From positions 186,001 through 250,000 of the forward strand of contig BLZA01000035.1 of NCBI GenBank assembly GCA_013423385.1: a stretch of 64,000 nt of DNA. The letters are read 5' to 3'. A model generated the notes under the pieces. The model had not been told where the DNA came from, made no database searches, and was given only the letters and a program-made list of their open reading frames with translations. This document shows, piece by piece, positions 1-10,969 of this stretch. Position numbers and translations under genes: made by a program. Position 1 is the first letter of the stretch. Each line of letters opens with the position of its first letter. The stretch comes from Naganishia liquefaciens (taxonomy: Eukaryota > Basidiomycota > Tremellomycetes > Filobasidiales > Filobasidiaceae).

Positions 1-1186
1 TCGGCGAATTGCGTACCACCGCTAAAAAGGGATCAGCGCAATACATGAGGCTTTGCAATTTGACTTACAGCAAGAAACACATGCCGCAAACAAGAAGCAG
101 GTTACTCAGGATCGAGCCAACCAAGGAACTCTGAACGACTTGAAGCTCGCATTTGATCAAAGCTAAAGCGGAGAGGATGAGCACAAATCGCTAGATGGCT
201 CAGTTGCGGCTTACCGATGATACCAACGATCAACTCGACGACATTACCTTTGCTCGAAGAATCAGTACCAATTTGTGATCAGCTTGATGCCGCTGCACTC
301 ACCGAGAGTGGCGTTCAAGAGTCCTCCGATGGTTTGACTTGTGTAAAGCGTCAATTGTTCCGTGGTGTATCCGAGCAGAGCGGCTAAATCGGAGATCATC
401 GTCTGATTCAGCCTGGAAATATCGATACATTGACAGAGACTCACCAAGGGGAATAACAGCGATAAAGCATGTTATGAACACGGCCGTGGGGTTCTTGTTT
501 CCCACGGCAAAGTGCAAAGCCCACGAAATGGGGATAAAGATGAGCAAGACGTTTAGCCAATTGGACTTGACGATATTGATGCAGGATCTCTTGTAACCTG
601 GAACTTCACGAATTTTGCGTTCAGGCGTCAAGAGGCCCGTTGTGAGGCGCTTGACGGTGGACTGCTGGCGCTGTGGTTCAGCAAGTCCTGAAGTTCGTCG
701 TGTTGCGGAGGTGCCGCTGGCTTGTCGCTGCGAGGGATGGGTGGCAGTCTTGACAGGTGCGCCTCCTGCGAGGACGGCGGTATTTCGGGGATCATTCGTG
801 CACGGTACGTTATCTTCCGAGGATTCTGTCTTGCCGAATGTTGCAGCCGCTCCGATCGTTGCATTCTTCTCATTCAAATTGATAGTAGAAGGCCCATACA
901 GGCCTGGCGAGTCTGTTTGCTGTCCACCGTGATGAGGAGATGTCGAGATATCTCCCTCACTGATCGACGGTGCGAGATCCAGGGCTGTCAAAGTGAAGAG
1001 CACGGTCAACCTGTTGATTTCTATACTATTCACTCTTGTCTCGGGCTGAACGCGGGATGCTAATGATCAAAAGCTTGGAAGAAGGGTCTTTTGCCAAGAC
1101 GCCAAGACAAAGGTTGGGAATTTATTGACTGTTCCCGATCCGAGTCAGGGGCTTCCGAAAGAATGTTATCACTCACGTCTAGACAT
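1..1186 (-). CDS. VCX1: Vacuolar Ca2+/H+ antiporter (CaCA/CAX family), 3' end outside window
   Basis: Exchanges cytosolic Ca2+ for vacuolar protons. Read from the right, exons are 1177-1186 (ATG plus seven bases), 445-984, 303-383, 215-247, 69-162 and 1-21, all with GT..AG introns. The tiny first exon is chosen because the large exon has no in-frame ATG, and the joined start reads MSRPLDLAPS; its 192-nt intron is longer than the others, so the start is moderately sure. A long polar N-terminus (about 150 residues) precedes a membrane segment (NWLNVLLIFIPISWALHFAV) and the CAX signature GGLLNATLGNVVELIVGI, then ALIKCELQVVQSSLVGSILS, which is the family alpha-1 repeat with its acidic residue. 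The second half lies beyond position 1. It shares a 353-bp divergent promoter with the carboxypeptidase S gene, another vacuolar protein. Family assignment is firm; the orthology to yeast Vcx1 is inferred. Confidence 0.85.
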
Positions 1187-1539
1187 CTTCACTTTGTGAG
1201 ATTGGTCTTCCTAGTCTTCTTCAAGGTCACTACGTTTGTTGGGTTTCCCTTAGATTGCCTACGATGCTGAAGCAAGCACTCAACATTCCTACGCCAAGCC
1301 AGCAAGCACAGCAGACTTCAACAACATATCGGCGGCGGCAATTTGATCGCGGACCGAATGGAGCGACATGACCTCATAGCCGACTCTCGCCTCAGAGGCT
1401 TCTCGTTTCTTTGGTTGGTTCGGCCATGTCCGTGTCGACTGATTGAGGACGTATGAGAAGTACGAGACGAAGATAGATATGAGATTCTGCGCACATCGCA
1501 AGACATTGCTGATCTCGCATCGAGCAACTTTCGTCCGCC
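1187..1539. promoter_or_regulatory. Divergent promoter between VCX1 and CPS1
   Basis: This gap of 353 bases separates the two start codons, so both 5' regions must lie here. No TATATA element like those seen elsewhere in the window is obvious. Both flanking products are predicted to be vacuolar, which makes shared control plausible but unproven. Confidence 0.5.
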
Positions 1540-3969
1540 ATGCCATCTCTCTCTGAAAAGAATCCCGAATACCAGGTCCTGCCCACCACAGAGTGCGCGG
1601 AACCCGTCGTTCGACCGGCGAGGAAGAGTTGGTTCTCTTTCAGCAAATCGCAATGGCTTCTCGTGCTCATCGCGCTCTACGCCATCGGTCTCATGGGGTT
1701 TGACGCTTACTCGCGGACGGAGACTGCGATGGAGAAGCCTGTCAAGAGCTTATGTCCCTCTCAGCCCAAGGCGTTGGGCAAAGGACCTGGATGGGTGAGT
1801 ATTGACCTGCGCATTCGCTTTCAGCATTTTCTTACCAAATCGATTCAGCACGTAGCGGAAAACTACACCGATATCGTCACTGGCCGTCTGTCGCGGGCAG
1901 TACAGATCGCTGTAAGCCGGTTCGTTGACGGCAGGACGCACTGCTGAACCGCTCTATGTTTGAAGGCTGTTTCATACGATGATATGGGACCTGTTGGAGA
2001 AGACGACCGATGGAAGCCGCATTTCAAGTTCGAGGAGTTCCTCAAATCCGAATATCCACGAGTGTATGCTCTTCTCACAGATATGTCCAGATTTCTTGCC
2101 TAACAGTCTTGGAATAGATACGAAACTCTGGATCACGAAATGGTCAACACCCATGGTCACCTCTTCACCTGGGCGGGAACAAACAAGGCACTCCAGCCTA
2201 TTATCCTCATGGCCCACGAAGACGTCGTTCCTGTACTGCCCGCGACGCTCGACAAATGGACTTATCCCCCTTTTGAGGGAAAAGTCGATGACAAGTGGGT
2301 CTGGGGTCGTGGCGCGGCCGACTGCAAGAACCAGGTGAGATGCATAACGATTCTCCTCCAACTTCAGTCGCTGAACTCCATATCCAGTTGATGGGTATCA
2401 TGAATGCAGTTGAGAAGCTTGTCATCGAAGGTTTCAAGCCTGAGCGGTATGTTCTGCTGAGATACAAAATTAGTCCCCTGCGCTAATCTAACGGCGTTCA
2501 AAGCACCATTCTCCTGAGTTTCGGCTTTGACGAAGAAATTGGTGGATACCAGGTGCGTTTCGGCCCGTTGGATCGATGCACACATATTGATATCCCTGGT
2601 GTAGGGCGCAAGCTATCTGGCAGACACCATTACTTCCCGTTACGGCCCGGAGTCCATCGCCTTCCTGGTTGACGAAGGCTTTGGCGGCGTTGACCAGGCC
2701 TACGGGGCGACATTCGCCAGTCTCGGTATGGCTGAGAAGGGAAGGGCGGACCTGAAAATTACGGTCGAGTGAGACCGCACAAATAAGGGCTATAATCCCA
2801 GAGGCTGAAATTCCTCGCGACAGGACCCCTGGTGGGCACTCGAGTGTCCCGCCTGAACACACGTCGAGTAAGGCCCTCAGCTCGCCTACTTCAGCTCAGC
2901 TGACGTTAAATACAGTTGGCATCTTGTCCCGCCTGCTCGTTGAGCTCGAGGCAAATCCCTTTGAACCCTCCCTCACCGCGGAATCCCCCTACCTCAAATA
3001 CCTCACCTGCCTTGCAGACCACGCACCTGACGTTCCTAAGGCTTTCAAGCGATCCGTCGCCCATCCGGGGAAGTGGAAAGCGCTGGCGAAGCGATTGGCA
3101 GGCGAGAGCGCACAGAATCGGGCGTTTTTGGCCACTACTCAAGCGATCGATTTGATTTCGGGTGGAGTCAAGGTCAATGCCTTACCTGAGGTTGCTACCG
3201 GTATGGCTTTTGTCGATTGATCAATATATGGAAGTGCTAAACTTTATTGACCGGGTAGCTACTATCAACCACCGCATAGCATTGTGAGTGCATTGTCTGC
3301 TTTGCATGACTTTGACTAAAATTCCTCCCTAGCACGTCCTCCATTGAAGAAACCAAGCAACATGCTAGTCGTCTCCTAGGTCCTCTCGCTCACAAACTTG
3401 GATTCGATTACATCGCTTTCAATGAAACCGCTTCAGGCCTCGTCGCCGGCACCACGAATGGCAAGCGTGTCACATTGGATGTCGTTCGTGGCGCAAAGGG
3501 TACTGCAGGGCTAGAACCGGCCCCCATCACGCCTTCAGACTCCGAGAGTTTTGAATTGATCGGATCAACCATTAAGCAAGTTTTCGGCGATGATGTCGTG
3601 GTCGCGCCTTCTGCTGTGAGTGAATCGTCTGGCCCACAATTAGAGTGTATGCTGATTATTCATTATCAGATGTTTGCCAACACTGGTCAGAATTCTCCGC
3701 AAAGTAGGCTTTCATTACGCTGATTTCTCTTCAGATACACGGGCATACTGGAACCTCACGCGAAATCTGTACAGGTTTGCGCCTACCTCGATCAGTGCGT
3801 TTGGTTAAGTTCCCGTAAACGGGATTGTTGACCTGATCTCACAGATGACTTCCGCAACCCGCATACCGTCGACGAGGCAATGTCCATCAAGGGACATTTG
3901 ACCACAATCGAATTCTTTTACCAATTACTTCAAAATACGGCCGGTTGGAAACAGGAGCAAGAGCAATGA
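1540..3969 (+). CDS. CPS1: Vacuolar carboxypeptidase S (M20 metallopeptidase), 14 exons
   Basis: Zinc carboxypeptidase that releases C-terminal residues from peptides in the vacuole. Exons: 1540-1794, 1849-1911, 1966-2063, 2118-2334, 2388-2446, 2504-2552, 2605-2768, 2824-2867, 2916-3200, 3259-3283, 3333-3615, 3670-3685, 3735-3794, 3845-3969. They sum to 1743 nt, or 580 aa, near the usual family size. Residues about 38-56 form one membrane anchor (SQWLLVLIALYAIGLMGFDA), as expected for the type II precursor. The M20 motifs are present: LMAHEDVVPV (zinc His), GRGAADCKN (bridging Asp), FGFDEEIGG (catalytic Glu pair), GGHSSVPPEHTS and a late TVDEAMSIKGHL. Family members often read GRGASD; here Ala replaces Ser. 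All frames stay open across the 13 introns, so the gene looks intact. Start is the ATG at 1540. It diverges from VCX1. Confidence 0.93.
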
Positions 3970-4342
3970 TTGACGCTTACAACACCCCTTGGTGTCCGGC
4001 TGACCCGTCACAAACCACATCGAAAGGACTGTTGACACTTCGACCAGCAAGATCTCAGAGATGAAACACCGTGAACTACTATCAAGCTGTAGATATCGTC
4101 AAAGGGAGGTTTACTTCTGAGGCAACGTTATATCAATATTTCTTGAACTCCTTTGATAGTCCGTGCCAATGAGAATCCCCTTGTTTTCAAATGGGTGATC
4201 GAACCATAAAGCGCAATTTTAAAAAGAATGCAACGTCAGAACGATAAGTTATTCCGTGTCGATAAACGACGATGAACCAACCATTCGAAAGCAGTCACTA
4301 GGAGGATAGCAAAGACGAGCCCTTGCCCCAGCTTAAAGAGCA
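3970..4342. other. Intergenic, CPS1 3' side and channel-gene promoter
   Basis: About 370 bases with no supported gene. It should hold the CPS1 3' UTR and the promoter of the next plus-strand gene. I see no repeat or RNA gene. Confidence 0.5.
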
Positions 4343-7300
4343 ATGTCTGCTCAAGATGATGATCAGAATCTCCTAGATCAGTATATGGAAAAGCAGACCT
4401 CTCGACTGACCGTAACGGACAATTACATATGGACGATCATTGCAGTAGCTTGGTTAGTTGTGGTAAGTCCTTCAATCTGTCTAGCGATGAGCGCCACTTC
4501 GAGCTCTAAGTGTGCATCCATAAATTACCCCTCCGCGGCAGCCAACCTTGTGGATAACTTTGTATCTGTATGCGAAGCGAGGGAATCCGGTCAGTCGGAC
4601 CAGCAAAAACATAGTGCTTTCGACGCTGATGTGTTTGAGCGACAGGCGCTCCTTGCACCTCATTCCGTAAGCAATAATTCGCGGAAAGAGAAAACGAGAA
4701 ACACCATTCGCTTTCGAGACTGCAAAATCGACCATGCGAAGAGAGGGCTGATTCAACAGCATACTGGCCCGGGGGAACTCAGTTTTGACAACATTATGCA
4801 ATTGCGTTTCAGCAGAACGATGCGGAATCTCCTGGTACCTCTCGCCTTTGTTTCAAGCATGATTCTGCTTTGCGTCTATTATAGCGGCGTTTTTGGAATG
4901 GAAAGTTTTTCTGTCTTGAGCGACCTAGTCAATAATGGTGCAGTAGCAACGGCATCGAAAATCTCGAGCGCAACCGTCTTTCGGAATTCTACTAGTCCTA
5001 CTCAGATCGGTTCCTTTGCACGGCTTACGATTGAACATTGCCCTGAACCTGTTCTATGGGCTCCAATTCTGGTGGCTCTTAGTATCAATGTACTTGCCCA
5101 TGCTGGGCTGTGGTACCAATGCAGAAACGTAAGTCTCCGCTCCAAGCGTCTCATTTTCGCCAGAGCAAGTCAGATCGTGTTTGACCTCTCGAAACCTAGC
5201 TCGAGAGCCTGAAGACAACATGGCTTAATTGTCAAGGCTCAAATGTACCTCATCTCAGGACATTACTGGTACGCAGCGGGAGTGAGCAGTCAAGTCTTGC
5301 AATGCTTATTACATAAACAGCTGTATCGATTGAAGAAGAAACGGTCGATTGGCGGTAGCAAACGTGTCTTCTTTACTGAAGAGGGTCTACATGATCTGAT
5401 TGAGAGAAGCACACGGGGTGCCGCTACAATCGAGAAAATCACACAAGGGCAAAAGCTAGGGCGGAGGGGACTCAGAAATCGAACGAGTCGGGCATCAAGG
5501 ATAATTAAAGCAGTACGAGACTCCAATAATGCTATGGTGTCTTTTGAACGGATAGTCTTCAAGGCCAAGCAATTGAATGATAAAGGCGTGCTGACGGATT
5601 CGAGAGGGGAAAATCTCGCCACTGCGGCTACAAATTACATGTTCGTGAGCACACTCGAAGCGGAACGGAATACCACCTAAGGCAAGCATGTATCAGGGCG
5701 AATGCTCTGCAAAGTGAGCTGGAGCGCAAGCAGAGAATGGAGAAGAGTCATAAAGCGAGGGGTAACTACGGTTCGTGATGGTCTGCCCCTTGTATTCTTA
5801 TTGAGCTGAAACAAGGCCCTTTCAGTGTTTTTGACTTTCCCATCTAGTTACGAAGCGTGTATAACATTCAAAGCCTTGAGGTCGCAAGGGATGCTCTCAT
5901 TGGGCACCCTAAATGATGCCGACGCAAAGTCGTTATATGACTCTCGTAAACACGTGCTTTTTGCTCCGCCAAAAGAGGTAGGTCTTTATCTGCAGAGAGC
6001 GATTACATCTGACGTCGACTCATCCTCATTCAGGACATTGTAAGCTCTTTCGGAGCGCGACAGTCAGATGTAAAAAACCACGATTGATCGCAATTTGCTT
6101 CGCCAGCTCTGGGACGATATTGGCGCCACGCGGGGAGAAAGCTGGCTTAAAGACCTTCGGTTCTACCTGATTTATGTACCCCTGATACTTGTTGCTGCGG
6201 GGCCTCTCTCAATGATGGTACGTCTTTTCACATGCAAATACGCTCGACAACTTACATATTAACGTGACTGCGTCGACGCGATCCACCAGATTGGTGCTGT
6301 GTATAATTTCAGGGAGGTATGTGGCGTTACACATCGTGTATGCTGTCACTGATAGCCTTGATTGCATGCTTCAACCACTCACTTTCGACAGATAGGACAA
6401 TATTCAGAAACTCTGAAAGCCTGGATCGAGCGCAACGATGCTGTCGTGAGCAATGTCTCCAGTAGGCCTGTCAGTTTCGTCTCCCCGAGATATGCTGACC
6501 AGTAAGCGATTGTACAGCGATATTGCCCCCAATCTTGATGGCTGCCACGAATGCGCTTGCCCTTCCGCTACTAATCGAGGTTATCGTTCGCCTAAAAAGT
6601 TCAGTGAGCAGGATAGTCTCCCTATCTCGAGCGGTTTCATCGTCTGATATTGCATAAGGATAGGTTACACATAGCCAGCGCAATCGCAGTCTAATCAAGC
6701 TGCTCTTTGCCTTCCAAGTCATCATCCAATTCTTTGTTTTCGTTTTGCTGGGACCCATTGTCCGTGAGTGTCATATGCTCTTGTCTTAGCGAACTTTGAA
6801 TCCGAAAGTATTGTAGAGCTTCTATACCTCTGGATCAATACTTACGTCCAGTGGAACGCTTCTCGCGCAACGCTAAACACAACCTGGGGTAAATATGCAT
6901 TACCAGAGTTTATGATTTGGTGGTTTTCTAAGCTCGGCATCAGGAATCATCTCCCGGGCTCCTCAAGCGATTAGCTCCACTTCGAACTATTGGCTCTCTT
7001 GGCTCACGTGAGTTTCTCAGCGATAGTCGATAGCGATGTCGGAGGACTTCTGACCACATCTGTTCGCAATCGACAGTATTCAATGCATGACGGCATTCCT
7101 GGGATTTCTCAGAGGAGCGGAAGAGTGGATTCTGAAGTATATAGCTATCTGGCAGGGTAAGAACACGCCGCGAGACTGCGAGAAACGACAAGCAATCCCT
7201 TTCGACTCTCGTGAGTTCCACAATATGCCATAGCGTTTCTTCAGATGTTCACTCGAGATGACGTTCTGTGCAGCCTTCCGCTAGTAAGCTTTCTTGCTTC

Positions 7301-8086
7301 GCCGAGCATTATTTCACGCAAGACTGGTTTCTCACTCAACCATGAAATTTCGCTCTCAGTCAAACATTTGTAAGGGATCTGTGATTTCTATTTCCTTGAA
7401 CTGGATGCTTAGGCCCTCATCGGTGGCCAGCTCCTACAGATCACCATTACGCTCATAATGATACCCATTGCGCCCCTATGCGGTTTGATCTCCGTAATGC
7501 TTTTACTATTAGTCAACGCCGTGCATCAGTATCAAATGTAAGGGACAGCTCAGGGATATGCATCAGGCAATTCTGTCGATTTCGAGCTAGCTGACTTAAG
7601 GTTTCCCAGAGTTTACGTCGGAAGAGATTATTGGGAAGGTCGAGGAGAAGTTTGGGTGAGCCTTTGTGATAGCTTTCAAGTCGGCATCTGCTTGATGCAC
7701 TTGATCCTCGCTTCCAGTACGTCTTGTCCAATTCCAGCTGTGTAGCCTGGTTGCTGATATGCCGTGGCCGTTCATCTCCGATTGCAGTCGTGGCAACTCG
7801 GAGCGATTCAGTAGTTAAGTTTCTGGTAACGTTCATGGGAGCGCCTATTGTAGGCGGATTCAGAATCCTCGTCCTTCGTGCTCTGTACGTCAAAATGGAG
7901 CTCGCTACACCAAGCTCGGAAACGGACGATGAGAAACAGCGGATAGTGAAAGACAATTACGTTTTCCAGCACCCAGCACTGGATGACTCGAAAAATCCTT
8001 TCTATACCTGTTGCTACTCACAGCGGGATCTGCAGGAAATTGGACCGTTCTACAATCACCTGGATCGCACAATCTTGACTAGGTGA
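4343..8086 (+). CDS. CSC1/OSCA/TMEM63-type cation channel, divergent, many exons
   Basis: Likely a multi-pass plasma-membrane or internal-membrane channel of the Csc1/Rsn1 (DUF221) family, which opens on osmotic or mechanical stress. Start is ATG 4343. Landmarks in order: an early hydrophobic stretch (WTIIAVAWLVVV), a membrane pair around 4810-5130 (LLVPLAFVSSMILLCVYYSG; VLWAPILVALSINVLAHAG), a long cytosolic loop with a Lys/Arg-rich part (5310-5680) and coiled coil (near 5715), then ITFKALRSQG, and the family hallmark APPKEDILWDDIG created by splicing 5824-5979 to exons near 6040 and 6107. It is followed by IVPPILMAATNALALPLLIE, further membrane exons to about 7540, and a tail with FQHPALDD. 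The conserved N-terminal membrane and loop block seen in typical members is hard to find, and the basic insert in the loop is unusual. Splices in the middle are partly inferred, so length (about 900 aa) is rough. The stop at 8084-8086 may be bypassed by another small intron. Confidence 0.7.
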
Positions 8087-8755
8087 GATATTGCAGGTTA
8101 CCATTGACAGGAATTGGGCATCTCACCTTGGATCTGCAATTCAGAGCAACAGAGAGCGGACGGCTGACTGTAGGAAAGCCACCAGCCGCATGAGAAAGAT
8201 CCGTATCCAAACTGTGGGAGAAGCAAGTTGACGCAGTCATTGAAAAGCAAAGGAACGGTCGACGGATGACGGGCATCAAACGTAAGATTTGGATTTCGGT
8301 CATAGGATAGGTCTAATTCAAGTTGGCGATATTTCGAAGCCAAACAGAGAGCGCGTTGACACGATGACAAGAGAACTCTTCTGCAAAATCCAATATATCT
8401 GTATTTTTCAGCTCCGGTGCTGAGGCTCACAATATTGAACGTCGGATCGCTAAGACACGGCCAGACCATCTTAAAATTATGCATTTACGACATTGGATTT
8501 CTTAGGGGCCTCAACGCTCGACCAGCGTTTTTTGCCTTGTTATATGATACAGCAGACCCAAACTTTTGGCGCATTCATATGACATGCGACGGCTTGGTGT
8601 CTCAGTCTTACCTGAGACAGGAGTTTTCGACTCGGGTCGAGGTGGACGCAACAACGGCGCACTGCGATGCATACATTCAGACCCCTTGGCATGTCAACAA
8701 TAATATGATGTACAACATTAAAAAAGAGAATGCTTGATGGCTAAACGAGACCCAC
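8087..8755. other. Convergent intergenic region
   Basis: Between the 3' ends of the channel gene and the MFS gene. A 106-codon plus-strand frame at 8417-8737 exists but shows no domain, no splice context and no promoter signal, so I do not call it a gene. An extra terminal exon of the channel gene could lie here. Confidence 0.4.
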
Positions 8756-10969
8756 TCATGGCTTGTATCTGAACCCGGGATGATTGTTTCCGAGTTTGTG
8801 CGCTTCTTCCGCCGTGACACCATTCAGGTAGTGATCGTACTGACCGGCCTCCCTTTTCTTGTTGTTGACACGGATGAACCAGAGTAAGAAACCAGCTAAA
8901 GAGGTATGTTCAACATTAATCATCACTGAGCGCGACATCAGCACCTGATCTTACCAAGCAAGAAGATGCAAGCCGAAGTAGCAGCGTTAAGTCCATTCCC
9001 GATACTGAGAGAATCAAGGAAGAATGGTAAGGCAATGTCGAAGCCATCGAAGTGGCTACGCAACATACGGATAATTCGGCCCATCAGATGGCAAGAAGGA
9101 CCAGGTACTGATCAAGCCTCCACAATTCCCGAGCATGACCACATAGCCTAAAGCAGCAGCTCTTGCTGTATCACTTGCAACATTCATGGCGGCCCACGCA
9201 TTACCTGCATTGGAAGGCGTGAGCGGAAACTTAACAACGGAACGGTACCGCGGCTTACAAAGAGCTCCGAAGCTAAATGCGCCTGCCATGATCAAGAAGA
9301 TTGCGCCATAGCGAGCTTTGGCATTTTCCGTGGCCAGAAAGATGATGTAGCCAATTGTCATTAGGGGTGCACTGCACAACATGATGATTCCTCTTCGCTT
9401 AATTTTCATGGAGATGTATGGGAACTGCCATAGTCTAGGTAAGCTTCAACGTAGAAGAGGCATGGAAACACACTCACCAAAACTGTGAAGAACCCTCCAA
9501 CGATATAGGGCGGAACGGTGAAGAGCTGCTGCTGAACAGTCGACTTGTTTGGATAGATTGTCCTGACGATGGTAGGCGTGAAGAAAGCGACCCCTTGAAC
9601 GGTAATGTTGTTGAGCAGGAAAATCAATCCGATAACCAAAGTGGTAGGGGCCAGGATTCCCTGCTTGATAGCTCTGGTATTCATTTTGTCCAAGACAGTG
9701 GTGGACCCAGCATGCTCTGCTTTGATTCGAGTGGAGGCAAGATCCTTTTCTTCTTGGGATAGCCACCGTGCGACTTCTGGACGATCAGTCATCAGAAAGT
9801 AAGCGCCGATGCCGATAGCTGTGGTGATGATGCCTTCGATCAAGAAGATTTGTTGCCAGGTGTGAACTTTGCCGATGCCGTCAATCGTGAGGATACCACT
9901 AGCCAATAAACTGAGCATACATGACAATTTAGCCACTTGACGTGCACTATAACGGACTTTAGACATACCCGCCAAAAGCACCTGCTAAGGGGGCGCAGAC
10001 TGATAGTCCAAGAGAGGAACATCTCAGTCTCACAGGCCATCAGAAGAATGGGTGTATTACTGACCGATATAGAGAGCCAAGCGGAAGGCTAGTTCGTCTT
10101 TCGTGTACCATCTGGAGAGATAGTAGGCAATCCCAGGAAGCATACCTGATTCGTTGGACGTCAGATGAGCCGTTGTTCTCCTATTTACCTGGGCGCACGA
10201 ACCTGCTTCTGCTACTCCCAGCAAGAATCTCACTGCCAACGCCGCTCCGAAAGTATTGACAAAACCACAGGCAATGGATAGAACTCCAAAGATTACAGTA
10301 TAAAGCGGGATGGCTTTTCCAGGGCCGAGCCATTTGGTGAAGAGATTGGCAGGAATCTCGAACACGATATACCTGGACAAACAGTACTTTGTTCAGAACA
10401 AGGCAATCCTGACGAAGGTGCGGTTGTCATATTACTCACGAGACGTAAAAGACTAGAGTTGATAGGCAACAAATGCAGGAATGAGCTTTTTCCGATCCCC
10501 TGTTATCCGACGGGACGTACTCGACAGCAACGTATTGTAATCGTATCCCGTAAGCTTGAGGTCCTTCTCCAGACCAGCCAGCCGGGCATTTCCGATATTT
10601 GCACGATCGATGAAGGCGAATCTACCAGGGTGCCCATCGTTAGAATTCGCCACCGAGGCCCTTCAAATGGCGCTCTCACAAATATTGAAGCGCGACGATA
10701 GGCACGATATGCAAATCAATCTGGGTGGGTGGTTCATGAGAGATGGCTTCGAGTAGTATCTGACAATAAAAACATACCTTTCGAGCGAGGCGGGAACTGG
10801 CCACCTTATCGATGGATACAAGAGCATGACCGTGCGCATCGGTAGCCACATGTCCTGGAGAGGCAGCGTCGTGGATATCAAGGTGCGTGCCTGATCCATA
10901 CTCGACATGTTTCAATTCCTGCTTCAAGGCGCCATCATCGTATTCGGGTAAAGACGTTCGTTCAGTCAT
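8756..10969 (-). CDS. MFS transporter, anion:cation symporter (ACS) family
   Basis: Plasma-membrane uptake of an organic anion or nitrogen compound (nicotinate, allantoate, biotin precursors and others are carried by this family). Start ATG at 10969, stop at 8756, probably about 10 exons and about 530 aa. Visible order from the N-terminus: a polar leader (MTERTSLPEYDDG), TM1 region IDLHIVPIVALQYL joined to FIDRANIGNARLAGLEKDL, YIVFEIPANLFTKWLGP, FLLGVAEAG joined to MLPGIAYYLSRWYTKDE, the central loop WLSQEEKDLASTRIK, the later bundle (IIMLCSAPLMTIGYIIFLA) and a C-terminus ending HKLGNNHPGFRYKP. The D-R-A-N-I-G-N-A-R and RWY motifs are typical of the Dal5/Tna1-like ACS clade. A TATATAA at 11072-11078 lies about 100 bp upstream. 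Substrate cannot be told from sequence. Reading frames look intact. Confidence 0.88.

Noticed and set aside
299-1033. 244-codon minus frame read as a complete gene
   Set aside because: It begins with GTG and runs through two introns; only its middle is an exon of the Ca2+/H+ antiporter.
8417-8737. 106-codon plus frame after the channel gene
   Set aside because: No domain, promoter or splice support; amino-acid composition looks random.
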